From Chitinophagaceae bacterium IBVUCB1 (GTDB lineage: Bacteria > Bacteroidota > Bacteroidia > Chitinophagales > Chitinophagaceae), in contig NFUW01000001.1 in assembly GCA_002127285.1 (NCBI GenBank), positions 694,057 to 758,056 on the forward strand: DNA of 64,000 nucleotides, in the 5' to 3' direction. This document shows, piece after piece, positions 34,706 to 44,867 of the stretch; positions within the stretch are counted from its first letter, which is position 1, and each line of letters begins with the position of its first letter. The translations under genes were made by a program, and so were the position numbers. The notes under the pieces are model-generated. The model made no database searches and was not told where the DNA came from. It was given only the letters and a program-made list of their open reading frames with translations.

Positions 34706-35758
34706 TTACTTCATCGTTATTGCTTTAACACTATCAGTTTTTTGTTCGGGTGCTGCACCTTCGGCAGGTGTAGCGGCTGGTGCTGGGTTGGCAGATGCGT
34801 AATAAGTCTGTTGCTTGGCCATCCATGCGTCATACTCTGCCTGCGTTTCTACTATTACTGTTCCCCTCATAGAGTAGTGGCCTTTACCGCACATCTGGTC
34901 GCAAGATATTTCGTACACGAAATCCTTATTACCTGTTATTTCTTTCATTTTAGCCGTTGTGATGGTAGGTGTAAACCATATCGTCGTTACGATACCAGGT
35001 ACCGCGTCCATCTTCATACGGAAGTGTGGCAGACCCACGTCATGTATCACATCTCTTGAACCTATCAGCAGGCTTACCGGTTTGTTTACCACAAGATGCA
35101 ATTCGCCATTCTGGGCTATTACATCGTCCATATTGTCTTTATCGTTCCAATCGAGGCCCAATACGTTATTGGCATCATTTATCTTTCTGAAATCGCGCTT
35201 GCCCAATGCTCCATCCTTACCGGGATAACGAATAATCCAGTTGAATTGTTTACCTACTACCTCTACTACCATCGCATCTTTAGGTGCAGCTCCGGTCATT
35301 CTGCCCCAGTTGCGCAAGCCGATAGCTACCAGCACCGCCATCGCAATGGCAGGTATTGTTGTCCATACAATTTCCAGCCTGTTGTTATGTGCATAGAAAA
35401 ATGCAGTACGCTTTTGTGATGCCTGATAACGATAAGCAAACCAGAACAGTGCAGTTTGGGTAATGAAGAATACAATACCTGTTACTACCAGCGTTACCAA
35501 AAACATGCTGTCGTATTCCACACCATGCTCCGATGCGGATATTGGCAGCATCCTGTCTATTAACGCCTGATGGCACATGAAAATGCCGTACAAGCCCAGA
35601 AAGAAAAAGGCTACCAGCAGCCATGCCATGGTACGGTTCACCCTGGCATTTATCTTCTCTTCGCCACGCAATATCGTAGCATACTCACTGGCTTTTGCTA
35701 TCTGGTAGATGATAACAAATACCAGCATCATTAGTATTATCGATAAAAGTCCCGACAT
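34706..35758 (-). CDS. ctaC: cytochrome c oxidase subunit II
   Basis: 350 residues. An N-terminal helix and two further helices (residues about 48-70 and 92-115) anchor a cupredoxin domain with the CuA site SCDQMCGKGHYSMRG (Cys, Cys, His, Met) and the aromatic region NRLEIVWTTIPAIAM upstream. It accepts electrons and passes them to subunit I. The C-terminal tail is Ala/Pro-rich. The N-terminus carries an extra helix relative to canonical subunit II, a common feature of ACIII-linked oxidases. It follows actF after 66 nt. Confidence 0.95.
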   Translation of the reverse strand: MSGLLSIILMMLVFVIIYQIAKASEYATILRGEEKINARVNRTMAWLLVAFFFLGLYGIFMCHQALIDRMLPISASEHGVEYDSMFLVTLVVTGIVFFITQTALFWFAYRYQASQKRTAFFYAHNNRLEIVWTTIPAIAMAVLVAIGLRNWGRMTGAAPKDAMVVEVVGKQFNWIIRYPGKDGALGKRDFRKINDANNVLGLDWNDKDNMDDVIAQNGELHLVVNKPVSLLIGSRDVIHDVGLPHFRMKMDAVPGIVTTIWFTPTITTAKMKEITGNKDFVYEISCDQMCGKGHYSMRGTVIVETQAEYDAWMAKQQTYYASANPAPAATPAEGAAPEQKTDSVKAITMK

Positions 35759-35824
35759 GGTCAGTAATTCTTGTATTTACTTAAATTAGTTTATACCTGT
35801 GTTTCTTATTCTTTACTCTGTTTA

Positions 35825-37039
35825 TTAGCTCTGGTGCAGCATAGCTTCTTTCAGCAATGGGTGGTTACCAGGCACCAGCGATGATTTTGTCAGCGTCTTA
35901 GATACCGTAAATATCAGCAAACCCGCAAAGCCAAGGAAGATGCCCATTTCGTACCAGCCCAGGTGCCAGTTTTTGCCCAAAGGACCCGGCATGGTCATGA
36001 TAAAGAAATCTAACCAGTGACCGAATATGATAACCAGCGCCATAAACGTAACGGTAAAATAGTTACGCTTGCTAGGACGTGCCATCAATATCAATATCGG
36101 CATGATGAAGTTGATAATGAATACGGAGTACCATATCAGGCTGTAAGGCCCATGCTGGCGCATTTTGAAGTATGTAGTTTCTTCAGGTATATTACTATAC
36201 CATATCAGCATGTATTGTGCAAACCATACGTACGTCCAGAATACGCTGAACGCGAACATGAATTTACCCAAATCGTGTACGTGCTCTTTTGTTACCAGTT
36301 CCAGATTGCCATTGTTTTTCAGGAATACTACAAACAGCAGAATAACAGACATACCGCTAACGAATGCACTTGCAAATGTGTACCAGCTAAACATGGTAGA
36401 ATACCAGTGTGCGTCAATACTCATTATCCACAACCAAGGTGCAGTGCTCATTTGAGTAAGGGCATACACCAATAAAAATGCTGCAGACCACTTCAACATT
36501 GTCCAGTATATCTTAGTACTGTTCTTAGGTGCATTTTCCTGTGCTAAAGAAAGCGCACGGAATTTACGACCGAAGAAAGACCATAAAGCAATGGTAACAA
36601 CCGTAAAGCCAATGAACATTTCTTTGTTCAGGAATGCTTTTTTGCCTTCTAATATTTTATCTCCCTCAGGATGTACCCAGTGATAAATAGGATTATGCCC
36701 GTCCACACTAAAACCAGTCGCGATGAATATCAATATAGCACCTGCTATCAATCCGAAAACCCATACGTTAGCACCTATCGCTTCGGGCACTCTTTTATAA
36801 GCCACTATCCAGCCGCCCTGCGCCAGTGATGCCGCAGCCTGTATAAATACGCTGGCAACACAAATCAGTAGGAAGAATACGCTGTTTTGCAACAGTACCA
36901 GCCAAAAACGGGTTTTGTCGTGATGGTCATGTCCGCCCAGCATTGTTACGCCGCCCAGTATCAGCACCAGTATACCTACTGCTATCAACGCAAGGCTGGT
37001 ATTCTTTAATCGTGCCGGTATCTCAAAACGTTCTGTCAT
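35825..37039 (-). CDS. actF: alternative complex III subunit ActF (membrane quinol subunit)
   Basis: 404 residues with about ten membrane helices, of the NrfD-like/ActF type, with the characteristic IMSIDAHWYSTMFSWYTFAS segment. ActF and ActC are paired membrane subunits of alternative complex III, which oxidises menaquinol and passes electrons to ActA/ActE haems. It lies between actE and coxB, the standard gene order. The first 30 residues are polar and hydrophobic mixed without a signal peptide. Confidence 0.93.
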   Translation of the reverse strand: MTERFEIPARLKNTSLALIAVGILVLILGGVTMLGGHDHHDKTRFWLVLLQNSVFFLLICVASVFIQAAASLAQGGWIVAYKRVPEAIGANVWVFGLIAGAILIFIATGFSVDGHNPIYHWVHPEGDKILEGKKAFLNKEMFIGFTVVTIALWSFFGRKFRALSLAQENAPKNSTKIYWTMLKWSAAFLLVYALTQMSTAPWLWIMSIDAHWYSTMFSWYTFASAFVSGMSVILLFVVFLKNNGNLELVTKEHVHDLGKFMFAFSVFWTYVWFAQYMLIWYSNIPEETTYFKMRQHGPYSLIWYSVFIINFIMPILILMARPSKRNYFTVTFMALVIIFGHWLDFFIMTMPGPLGKNWHLGWYEMGIFLGFAGLLIFTVSKTLTKSSLVPGNHPLLKEAMLHQS

Positions 37040-37086
37040 TGTAATATTGTATTAGAAGTACGTTTACTTTTTTCTGTGTTTTCTAA

Positions 37087-37746
37087 TTAGTGTTTAGCAG
37101 TTTCTGTAGTTGCAGCTACTGCTTTTGTCGTATCTGCTACCGACGTGGTAGCTGCTGCGCCCAATGTAAATGCATCACCACCATTTTCTGCCTGCACTTT
37201 TTTGATGTAAGCAATTACCATCCAGCGTTGTTTAATATCCAACTGGCTGGCATAAGAGCCCATCACACCTTTACCATATTTGATAGCCGCATACATAGTG
37301 CCCGATGGCATACGCAGGTATTTAGCATCTTTCAGGTTGGCAGGCATGGCTGCAAACTTACCGCTTGCATACAGTGGACCTTGCCCGTCAAGATTGGTGC
37401 CGTGGCATATACCGCAGTATATATTGAACAAACGCTTACCTTCTGCCATTTCTGCCTCGTTAAAGCGCAGTGCAGTTGTAAATGTTTTGTATCCGTTTGT
37501 ATCGCCTTCTACCATATGGTCGGGCAGTTCGTGGCCCATAGCTACCGTACCCGCTATCGGCTTACGGCTTGTTTGCCCATCTGCAAAGTTGGGGTTGGCA
37601 GTGTACGCATCATAAGCACGAGAGTAGGTCATATCCGGAGCGTAGATTTTGCCGGGATTGCGGTGCTTGCTGCCGTTTTGCGTGCAGGAAACCAAACCCA
37701 GCCCTATCATCAGGCTCGCTACTACTATGCTTTTGGTTTTGTTCAT
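37087..37746 (-). CDS. actE: alternative complex III subunit ActE (monohaem cytochrome c)
   Basis: 219 residues from ATG 37746 as a lipoprotein (GLGLVSC; Cys21). One haem c site CGICH within LFNIYCGICHGTNLDGQG, an axial Met region in LRMPSGTMYAAI, and an Ala/Thr-rich C-terminal tail. ActE is the peripheral monohaem cytochrome of ACIII facing the periplasm. The longer frame to 37788 lacks signal character and is rejected. Confidence 0.93.
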   Translation of the reverse strand: MNKTKSIVVASLMIGLGLVSCTQNGSKHRNPGKIYAPDMTYSRAYDAYTANPNFADGQTSRKPIAGTVAMGHELPDHMVEGDTNGYKTFTTALRFNEAEMAEGKRLFNIYCGICHGTNLDGQGPLYASGKFAAMPANLKDAKYLRMPSGTMYAAIKYGKGVMGSYASQLDIKQRWMVIAYIKKVQAENGGDAFTLGAAATTSVADTTKAVAATTETAKH

Positions 37747-37839
37747 AACTATTAAAAAATTCAAAAAGTCAACATTCAAATTCCTCACTATTCCCTGCTC
37801 ACTGTATTAACTGATCAACTATTCAACCAATCAACTGAA

Positions 37840-38412
37840 TTATGCCAATTCGTAAGGTTCTTTTTTATCCCAACGGCCAAACCACCATTCAGATTCCGCT
37901 ACTTGTACCGAAGTTTCAACCGCACCTGTAGATTTCAGGAAGTTGATTACTTCTGCTTCGTTAGTATGGTCGTTTATTTCCAATGCTACTACAAACAGGT
38001 CATCCGTTTGGCGCGGATGAAAAACGTGTTTCTTAACGCCGGGCATTATCTGGTTCAGGTAGCAGAATGTAAGTACCATACCTACTGCCGCAAACAATAC
38101 CGTCAACTCGAAAGTGATGGGTATGAAAGCAGGCAAAGACCAGTGTGGCTTACCACCAAAGTTAATAGGCCAGTCGCTGCAGAATATCCATGACATGAAA
38201 CCTACCGCAGTGCTGGTACCCGTAATACCGTAGATGAAACCCGCAACGTGCAGGTCTGTTTCTTTCAGGCCCAGTGCACCGTCAAGGCCGTGCACGGGGA
38301 AGGGCGTATATACGTCGTGCAGTTTATAGCCGCTGTTGCGTACTTTCTTCACCGCAGGAAACAGCACTTCCTCATCGTCATAACAAGCAACTGCAAATTT
38401 CTTTATAGCCAT
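37840..38412 (-). CDS. actD: alternative complex III subunit ActD (DUF3341)
   Basis: 190 residues: a soluble N-terminal part with VRNSGYKLHDVYTPFPVHGLD, two membrane helices (about 59-80 and 96-120), and a C-terminal ferredoxin-like segment. These match DUF3341/ActD, which clamps ActC and ActF in ACIII. It sits between actC and actE with 77 and 93 nt spacers. Confidence 0.93.
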   Translation of the reverse strand: MAIKKFAVACYDDEEVLFPAVKKVRNSGYKLHDVYTPFPVHGLDGALGLKETDLHVAGFIYGITGTSTAVGFMSWIFCSDWPINFGGKPHWSLPAFIPITFELTVLFAAVGMVLTFCYLNQIMPGVKKHVFHPRQTDDLFVVALEINDHTNEAEVINFLKSTGAVETSVQVAESEWWFGRWDKKEPYELA

Positions 38413-38489
38413 TTTAAATATTAATTCAAAAGTTAAAAGTCAAATTTCAATTTCTTCTGCTCAAATCAACTATTCAACCAATCAACCGA

Positions 38490-39926
38490 TTAGTGGTGCG
38501 CGTGATCCAGTTCGTGTTTAAAGTCTTCAGCGCTCTTCGCATCTATCGTTTCCATTTTCTTCTTGTAGCTTTCACCCGATGTTTTCAGTACGAATTTGAT
38601 TTCCGCTACTGCAATAACAGGGAAGTATTTAGCAAACAGGAAGAAACATGTAAAGAACAAACCGAACGTACCGAGGTAGAAACCGATTTCAGGCCATGTG
38701 GGGCTGTAATACGTCCAGCTACCGGGCAGGTAATCGCGATACAGTGATGTAACGATGATTACAAAACGCTCGAACCACATACCGATGTTCACCACAATAG
38801 ACATAATAAACGTGAATGGTATATTACGACGCAGTTTTTTGAACCAGAACAACTGAGGCGATACCACGTTACAAGTCATCATCGCCCAATAGCTCCACCA
38901 GTACGGACCAAGGATACGCCATTTAAAGGCTTCCTGCTCGTACAGCACACCGCTGTACCAAGACATGAACAACTCTGTAAGATATGCCACACCCACGATA
39001 GAACCAGTGAGTACAATTACCTTGTTCATCGCTTCTAAGTGACCTATGGTGATGTAATCTTCCAGTCCCAGTATTTTACGACAAACTATCAATAGTGTTT
39101 GTACCATCGCGAAGCCGGAGAAGATGGCACCCGCAACGAAGTATGGCGGGAAGATGGTAGTATGCCAACCGGGGATAACCGATGTAGCAAAGTCGAAAGA
39201 TACTATGGTGTGTACAGAAAGTACCAGTGGCGTACTTAAACCTGCCAATACCAGCGAAAGTGCTTCGTGGCGCTGCCAGTTTTTAGCAGTACCCGTCCAG
39301 CCGAATGAAGCGAGGCCATACAGGCGTTTGCGCAATTTAGTTTTAGCACGGTCGCGAACGGTTGCAAAATCAGGTATCAAACCAGAGTACCAGAACAATA
39401 ATGATACTGTGAAGTAAGTAGAGATGGCGAATACGTCCCAAAGAAGTGCTGAGTTGAAGTTGGGCCAAAGTGGTCCGCGTCCGTTAGGATAAGGCAATAC
39501 GAAGAAACCATCCCATACACGGCCCATGTGGAATATCGGAAACTGTCCCGCGCACATTACCGCGAAGATAGTCATCGCTTCCGCAGCACGGTTCACACCT
39601 GTTCTCCAGCCCTGACGGAAGAGCAACAAGATGGCAGAGATAAGCGTACCTGCGTGACCGATACCTACCCACCATACGAAGTTGGTGATGTCCCAACCCC
39701 AACCTACTGTACGGTTGATACCCCATACACCGATACCGTAATAAACTTCCCATGTTACAGAGAAAACACCTAACAGCAACAGTGCCACGGAGAAGAAGAA
39801 ACCAACGTACCACATACGTCCCGGCTTCTTTTCTATAGGGCTTATTATATCTTCTGTTACCTGATGATATGTTTTATCACCATCTACCAGCGGTTCCCGT
39901 ACAAACGATTCGTACTTTAAATGCAT
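38490..39926 (-). CDS. actC: alternative complex III subunit ActC (NrfD family)
   Basis: 478 residues, about ten membrane helices of the NrfD/PsrC family, e.g. NFVWWVGIGHAGTLISAILL and PNFNSALLWDVFAISTYFTV. ActC holds the quinol-oxidising site of ACIII beside the iron-sulfur subunit ActB. The C-terminus is charged and ends in His residues. It follows actB after 81 nt and precedes actD. Confidence 0.95.
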   Translation of the reverse strand: MHLKYESFVREPLVDGDKTYHQVTEDIISPIEKKPGRMWYVGFFFSVALLLLGVFSVTWEVYYGIGVWGINRTVGWGWDITNFVWWVGIGHAGTLISAILLLFRQGWRTGVNRAAEAMTIFAVMCAGQFPIFHMGRVWDGFFVLPYPNGRGPLWPNFNSALLWDVFAISTYFTVSLLFWYSGLIPDFATVRDRAKTKLRKRLYGLASFGWTGTAKNWQRHEALSLVLAGLSTPLVLSVHTIVSFDFATSVIPGWHTTIFPPYFVAGAIFSGFAMVQTLLIVCRKILGLEDYITIGHLEAMNKVIVLTGSIVGVAYLTELFMSWYSGVLYEQEAFKWRILGPYWWSYWAMMTCNVVSPQLFWFKKLRRNIPFTFIMSIVVNIGMWFERFVIIVTSLYRDYLPGSWTYYSPTWPEIGFYLGTFGLFFTCFFLFAKYFPVIAVAEIKFVLKTSGESYKKKMETIDAKSAEDFKHELDHAHH

Positions 39927-40007
39927 AGCGCCTTATTAGTAAAAAAGTTCTTTGTTTTTATTTCTGTCAGGGCTTTCACCCTTTCTGTTTTCTTTTGCTT
40001 CGCCCTA

Positions 40008-43000
40008 TTATATGTGAGCTTTATACAAGCCGTCTGTCGCTTCATTGCCACCTACTATCGTATCCGTATTACGGATTTTCGACAGGTAGTTTACGTTTGG
40101 CAATGTGTGTATTTGCTCCAGCACATAGAATACGCGCTCTTTATTTTCCTTACGCAGCTTAGCTATCTGGCTGTCTTTGTCATTTACGTTACCAAATACG
40201 ATAGCATCAGAAGGACAAGCCGATTGGCAAGCCGTTCTTGCTGCACCATCTTTCATCGGTTCGCCCGATTTCTTGGCATCCAGTTTCGCCTCTTGCAAAC
40301 GCTGTACGCAGAAGCTGCACTTCTCCATCACACCACGGCTACGCACTGTTACGTCAGGGTTCAGCACCATGCGTGTCAGGTCGTCATTGATGTCGTCGCG
40401 GCGGTAGTCTTCGTACAGGTTGTCGTCAAAGCAATCCGCACCATTCCAGTCCATCCAGTTGAAGTGACGTACTTTATACGGGCAGTTGTTTGCGCAGTAC
40501 TTAGTACCGATGCAACGGTTATATGCCATTTGGTTCAAACCCTCGCTGCTGTGGTTGGTTGCAGACACCGGACATACGTTTTCACAAGGTGCGTTGTCGC
40601 AGTGCTGGCACATCATCGGCTGGAAGATGGTCTGGATTGTATCCGGATCATCCGGCATACCGCTGAAATAACGGTCTATACGCAACCAGTGCATCTCCTG
40701 CGATTTCAGTACGTGTGTTTTACCAACTACAGATATATTGTTTTCTGCCTGGCAACCCATAACGCATGCGCCACAACCTGTACAAGCCGTCAGGTCTATA
40801 GACATGCCCCAGTGTATGCCCGGAGATTCATATTCAGGATATAAAGTACCATTCTTGCGGTAGCCTTCTTCGTCCACCACAATAGCTGCTGCCGCCGCAG
40901 TTGCAGCATCTACTGGGTTGTGCGCTTTTTCTTCGCCATGCCCGCCGGCAGCGTGTTCGCCACCATGTGCCGCACCATGTTCTTCCCATGGCAATGTAGT
41001 GTAGTGGCCTATTTCCGCATTGCGTGCTTCAATCAGCGCATTGGGGTTCTTGGCGAAGTCAGCCAGTGTGTACTCACGTACTACAGGGCGAGCCTCATAG
41101 CTATGGTGCGTTTGTGTGATGGCTACATCATGTGTTTCGTCTGTACCCTTGATGTTTACAGATGTGCTGTAGGCAAAGTTCTGACCGTTGTAGCTTACAA
41201 AAGGATATGCATTTTTACCACCTATCTCTTTGCCGAATTTGTCTTTACCCGTAGCAGCGGCACGGCCTACTTTAGCATCGCGTCCAAAACCAACGGCTAT
41301 AGCCACTACATCGTTGTGCATACCTGGTACTACTACCAATGGCAGTTTCACCGTTTGTCCGTTTGCACTTATTTCTATTACTTTCTTCGCGTTTACAACT
41401 TCGGTAATACTTGTCAGTTCAGCACCCAGTTCAAATGCTTTCTTGGGCGATACGCAAGCGTAGTTATCCCATGTAGCTTTGGTTATCGGGTCCGGCATTT
41501 CAAGCAACCATGGGTTGTTGCTCCATGCACCACCCTTACCGATAGCTATTTTTTCATACACTACCAGTTCCATGCCGCTTGCAGGCTTGGCTGCCTGTAT
41601 AGCTGCTATGGCACCGCTTACATTGCCGCTGAACGCGCCACCACCCATTGGCATATCGCCTGCAGGGTTGATAACACCGTCTTGCAATGCTTTATCAAAA
41701 TTGCTTTGTCCGCCCAGTTTGGCAGTCCAGTAGTTCTTCCACATATCGCCGTATGTGGTAGCAGCACCAGCCCATACCAACAGGCTATCCTGGAAAGCGC
41801 GTGTTTTGAACAACGGCGCAATACCCGGCTGCATCAGGCTGTAATAGCCCGATTTTGGTTCAGCATCGCCCCAGCTTTCCAGCCAGTGGTTATCGGGCAC
41901 TACATATTTACATGCCTGCGCTGTTTCGTCCATACGCTCAGCGAATGATACGCTTACGGGTACGTTCTTCAACGCTTCGGCAAATTTCTTACCGTTGTAA
42001 TAATCGTACACAGGGTTCACATCCTGCATCAAGATGGCACCTACTTCGCCCTTGCTCATGGCATCTGTCAGTGCTACCATGTCTGCATCTATACCTGCTT
42101 TGTAATTGCTGGTAATAGCCCAGTTGATGGTAGTACCATTAGCACCTATGGCGGCGTTGATGGCATTTACAACCGTTTGTATGTTCACATCGTTTGCGCC
42201 ACAAACTACTAAGCCGTTTCCTTTTTTCAGGTCGGCAGCAGCTTTGGTAACGAGTGTATTCAGTTTTTTGCTGGCAAGTGATGGAGCGGCACCGGTTGTT
42301 ACCGCATTGTACAACGCTACTGCAACAGCACCCATTTGCGATGGGCGGCATGTAGCACGGTCGTCGGCGGCAGCACCGGATATAGTGTGCGTAGCTTCTA
42401 CCTGATAATGCTTAGACATTTTCAGATTTTTCGCTGTCACTTTACGGCCTTGCGCATATTGCTTTGAAAACTCGGCAGGTGATAACCATGTACCGAGGAA
42501 GTCTGCACCCAGACTTACAATAGTTTGTGCTTTATCGAAATGATATGAAGGCAGCGCGCGTTTGCCATAGCTTGCCTCATTGGCCTGCAGCATACCGCTA
42601 TACGATATCGCATCGTAAGTAACGTGCTTGGCTGTAGGGTATTTCGCTAAAAATTGATTGATTACTTCTTTGGTAGTGGGGCTGAGGATAGTAGAAGTAA
42701 GCAGATATACTGCTTTGGTATTACTTGCCATAGCGTCTTTCACGCTGCGGTCTATTGCTTCAAAAGTAGCTTCTTTGCCTTCTGCCATTGGTTGGCGCAG
42801 GCGGGCTTTGTCGTACAGGTTCAGCACGGCAGCCTGTACACGTGCCGTAGTAGCACCTTGTGTTACGGGCGACAGCTTGTTACCTTCCAGCTTGATGGGG
42901 CGGCCGTCGCGTGTTTTGATAACAACTGCGCAGTATTCACCACCATCTACAAAGCTCGATGCGTAGTAGTTAGCTACACCCGGTACGATGTCTTCTGGTT

Positions 43001-43235
43001 TTATAGCATAAGGGATTACCTTACGAACAGGCATTTCGCAACTGGCAGCCAAGGTAGCCGCTACGGTGCTGAAGCCCAGATATTTCAAAAAGTCGCGGCG
43101 GGGAGTAGTCGCGTCCAGCAGGTTGCCACTGATGTCAAACGGCAACGGCTCTTTAAACTCGTTTTCTACTGCTTCTTTATGAGCTGTTGTATCGTTCAGC
43201 TCTTCAAGACCCTTCCAATATTGTTTTTGACTCAT
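40008..43235 (-). CDS. actB: alternative complex III subunit ActB (iron-sulfur, Tat lipoprotein)
   Basis: 1075 residues from ATG 43235. An internal Tat-type signal with lipobox (PRRDFLKYLGF, then AASC) is preceded by about 45 residues, as in other Bacteroidota ActB. The long middle part resembles a molybdopterin oxidoreductase without cofactor. The C-terminal quarter carries the cluster motifs CTGCGACVMGCQAEN, CQHCDNAPCENVCP, CIGTKYCANNCPYK and CSFCVQRL...CQSACP, for three [4Fe-4S] and one [3Fe-4S] by family comparison. An Ala/His-rich linker (about residues 740-785) separates the halves. Confidence 0.95.
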   Translation of the reverse strand: MSQKQYWKGLEELNDTTAHKEAVENEFKEPLPFDISGNLLDATTPRRDFLKYLGFSTVAATLAASCEMPVRKVIPYAIKPEDIVPGVANYYASSFVDGGEYCAVVIKTRDGRPIKLEGNKLSPVTQGATTARVQAAVLNLYDKARLRQPMAEGKEATFEAIDRSVKDAMASNTKAVYLLTSTILSPTTKEVINQFLAKYPTAKHVTYDAISYSGMLQANEASYGKRALPSYHFDKAQTIVSLGADFLGTWLSPAEFSKQYAQGRKVTAKNLKMSKHYQVEATHTISGAAADDRATCRPSQMGAVAVALYNAVTTGAAPSLASKKLNTLVTKAAADLKKGNGLVVCGANDVNIQTVVNAINAAIGANGTTINWAITSNYKAGIDADMVALTDAMSKGEVGAILMQDVNPVYDYYNGKKFAEALKNVPVSVSFAERMDETAQACKYVVPDNHWLESWGDAEPKSGYYSLMQPGIAPLFKTRAFQDSLLVWAGAATTYGDMWKNYWTAKLGGQSNFDKALQDGVINPAGDMPMGGGAFSGNVSGAIAAIQAAKPASGMELVVYEKIAIGKGGAWSNNPWLLEMPDPITKATWDNYACVSPKKAFELGAELTSITEVVNAKKVIEISANGQTVKLPLVVVPGMHNDVVAIAVGFGRDAKVGRAAATGKDKFGKEIGGKNAYPFVSYNGQNFAYSTSVNIKGTDETHDVAITQTHHSYEARPVVREYTLADFAKNPNALIEARNAEIGHYTTLPWEEHGAAHGGEHAAGGHGEEKAHNPVDAATAAAAAIVVDEEGYRKNGTLYPEYESPGIHWGMSIDLTACTGCGACVMGCQAENNISVVGKTHVLKSQEMHWLRIDRYFSGMPDDPDTIQTIFQPMMCQHCDNAPCENVCPVSATNHSSEGLNQMAYNRCIGTKYCANNCPYKVRHFNWMDWNGADCFDDNLYEDYRRDDINDDLTRMVLNPDVTVRSRGVMEKCSFCVQRLQEAKLDAKKSGEPMKDGAARTACQSACPSDAIVFGNVNDKDSQIAKLRKENKERVFYVLEQIHTLPNVNYLSKIRNTDTIVGGNEATDGLYKAHI

Positions 43236-43312
43236 ACGGTTCAATCCGGTATAAATTGTTTCCGAATATTTTTTACTTATCTGATGAATACGTTTGCTAT
43301 CAACCGACTTGT

Positions 43313-44581
43313 TTAGTAGTGGCACTTCTGGCACTCAAGGCCGCCAATGTCTTCTACCGTTACACCCGTGCGTTTGCCCGATTTCAGTTCAGCATGGTAT
43401 TTCTCAAATATTGAATAATAATTGTTGTTTGTAAACTGCACTTCCGTTTGGCGGTGGCAGTTGATACACCAGCCCATAGACAATGGTGAGAATTGGTAAA
43501 CCTCATCCATATCCTGTATAGGGCCATGGCACTGCTGACACTGTACTTTACCCACAGCAGCGTGCTGAGAGTGGTTGAAGTAAACGTGGTCTGGCAGATT
43601 GTGTATTTTTACCCATTGTATAGGCGTTGCTTTGATGTTGCCGTTCTCGTCGCGGATGTAGTCTTTCTTAGCAGGATCCCAACCGGCATATTTGTACAGC
43701 TTCTGTATTTCGGCAGTACCGTCTATCTTCTTGCCTTCTGCCGTTACCAGCGGATGCTCTTCAGCACCTGTATATTCATTTATCTGCTTGTGGCAGTTCA
43801 TACACACATTGGTAGATGGTATCATGGCATGCTTGCTCTTCTCTGCACCTGCATGGCAATACAGGCAGTTTACCTGATTGATGCCCGCGTGTACTTTGTG
43901 AGAATAGAAAATAGGCTGCTCCGGCATATAGTTTTGCTGACGGCCCAGTTCTACAGCACCGTTTGTTATCCAATAACCAGACAGTATGAATGCAAGGATA
44001 ACCGCCATGGCTATCACTACTTTATTGCGGTAGAATGGTATTTCTTTTACGTTGGGTACGCCGTCTTTTTCGTTAGCAACACGCTTCAGACCGCTGTTTA
44101 CACGCCATAGGATAAACGCCAATGCCAGCAGGATGATGGTAACCATGCTGTATATCCAGTTGCTGCCCGTAGACTCTTGTCCTGATGTTGAAGCTGCCGC
44201 AGCACCTGCACCATCGTCTTTCTTAGGTGGCTCTACGCTGTTTACGTATGTAATGATAGCGTCAATCTCTTCGTTAGACAGGTTGGGGAACGCTGTCATG
44301 GCAGTTTTATTCCACTTAGCGTACAAGTCATTTGCATACTTGTCGCCACTTGATATTACTGATGCTGAATTCTTTATCCAGTCATATAACCATTGCTTGC
44401 TCGGCACACGGGCATCCACACCTTTCAGTGCAGGACCGGTGGCATCCTTCAGCGGGTTGTGGCAGCTTGCGCAGTTTGACTGGAATAGTGCTTTACCATC
44501 GGGTGCGGCAAAAGCAGGCAGGTTGAATACGAACAGTGTAAACACCAAAGCAATCATGCCTTGGGCAATACTCCGGACCAT
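43313..44581 (-). CDS. actA: alternative complex III subunit ActA (multihaem cytochrome c)
   Basis: 422 residues from ATG 44581, giving a signal peptide ending PAFAAP. Six CxxCH motifs are visible: CASCH (37-41) in an N-terminal monohaem domain, then a membrane helix and a cluster of CLYCH, CMNCH, CQQCH, CINCH and CQKCH. The last five match the pentahaem ActA; the N-terminal domain looks like an added cytochrome c domain. It is the first gene of actABCDEF-coxBA. ActA links ACIII to the oxidase. Confidence 0.94.
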   Translation of the reverse strand: MVRSIAQGMIALVFTLFVFNLPAFAAPDGKALFQSNCASCHNPLKDATGPALKGVDARVPSKQWLYDWIKNSASVISSGDKYANDLYAKWNKTAMTAFPNLSNEEIDAIITYVNSVEPPKKDDGAGAAAASTSGQESTGSNWIYSMVTIILLALAFILWRVNSGLKRVANEKDGVPNVKEIPFYRNKVVIAMAVILAFILSGYWITNGAVELGRQQNYMPEQPIFYSHKVHAGINQVNCLYCHAGAEKSKHAMIPSTNVCMNCHKQINEYTGAEEHPLVTAEGKKIDGTAEIQKLYKYAGWDPAKKDYIRDENGNIKATPIQWVKIHNLPDHVYFNHSQHAAVGKVQCQQCHGPIQDMDEVYQFSPLSMGWCINCHRQTEVQFTNNNYYSIFEKYHAELKSGKRTGVTVEDIGGLECQKCHY

Positions 44582-44867
44582 CGGCTTAATATATTCTGAC
44601 ACTAGGAATGATTTTTTTAAAATTAACGTTCCTTTTAGACAAAGCGTGGGCGAAATTACAACACAATGACGAAAGTTTATACACATTTGTGAAAAAATGT
44701 TTTTCAATACTGGCAAGGGTTTCAGCCGATATTTTAATTGTGACAATTTGTTTTTGTCACGTCTTTGTCAGCCTCAATCACTTACCTATTTAATCTGTTT
44801 TTAATGCTTACTATATCAAAAATCTTACACTAATAAAAAAATCCCAATCTGTCGTTTCTCAGTTCAT
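44582..44867. other. intergenic region upstream of actA
   Basis: 286 nt between the actA start and the stop of the upstream SDR gene. AT-rich. It must hold the act/cox promoter, but I see only imperfect -7 matches and no clear terminator. Confidence 0.5.

Noticed and set aside
39921-40844. 307-codon open frame opposite the actC/actB junction
   Set aside because: Composition and position show it is the complement of actB and its spacer.
40920-41948. 342-codon open frame opposite actB
   Set aside because: It lies fully inside actB on the other strand, has Cys/Tyr/Val-rich composition typical of antisense frames, and no signal or family motif.
42654-43316. Long open frame opposite the start of actB
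   Set aside because: Antisense shadow of a strongly supported gene.
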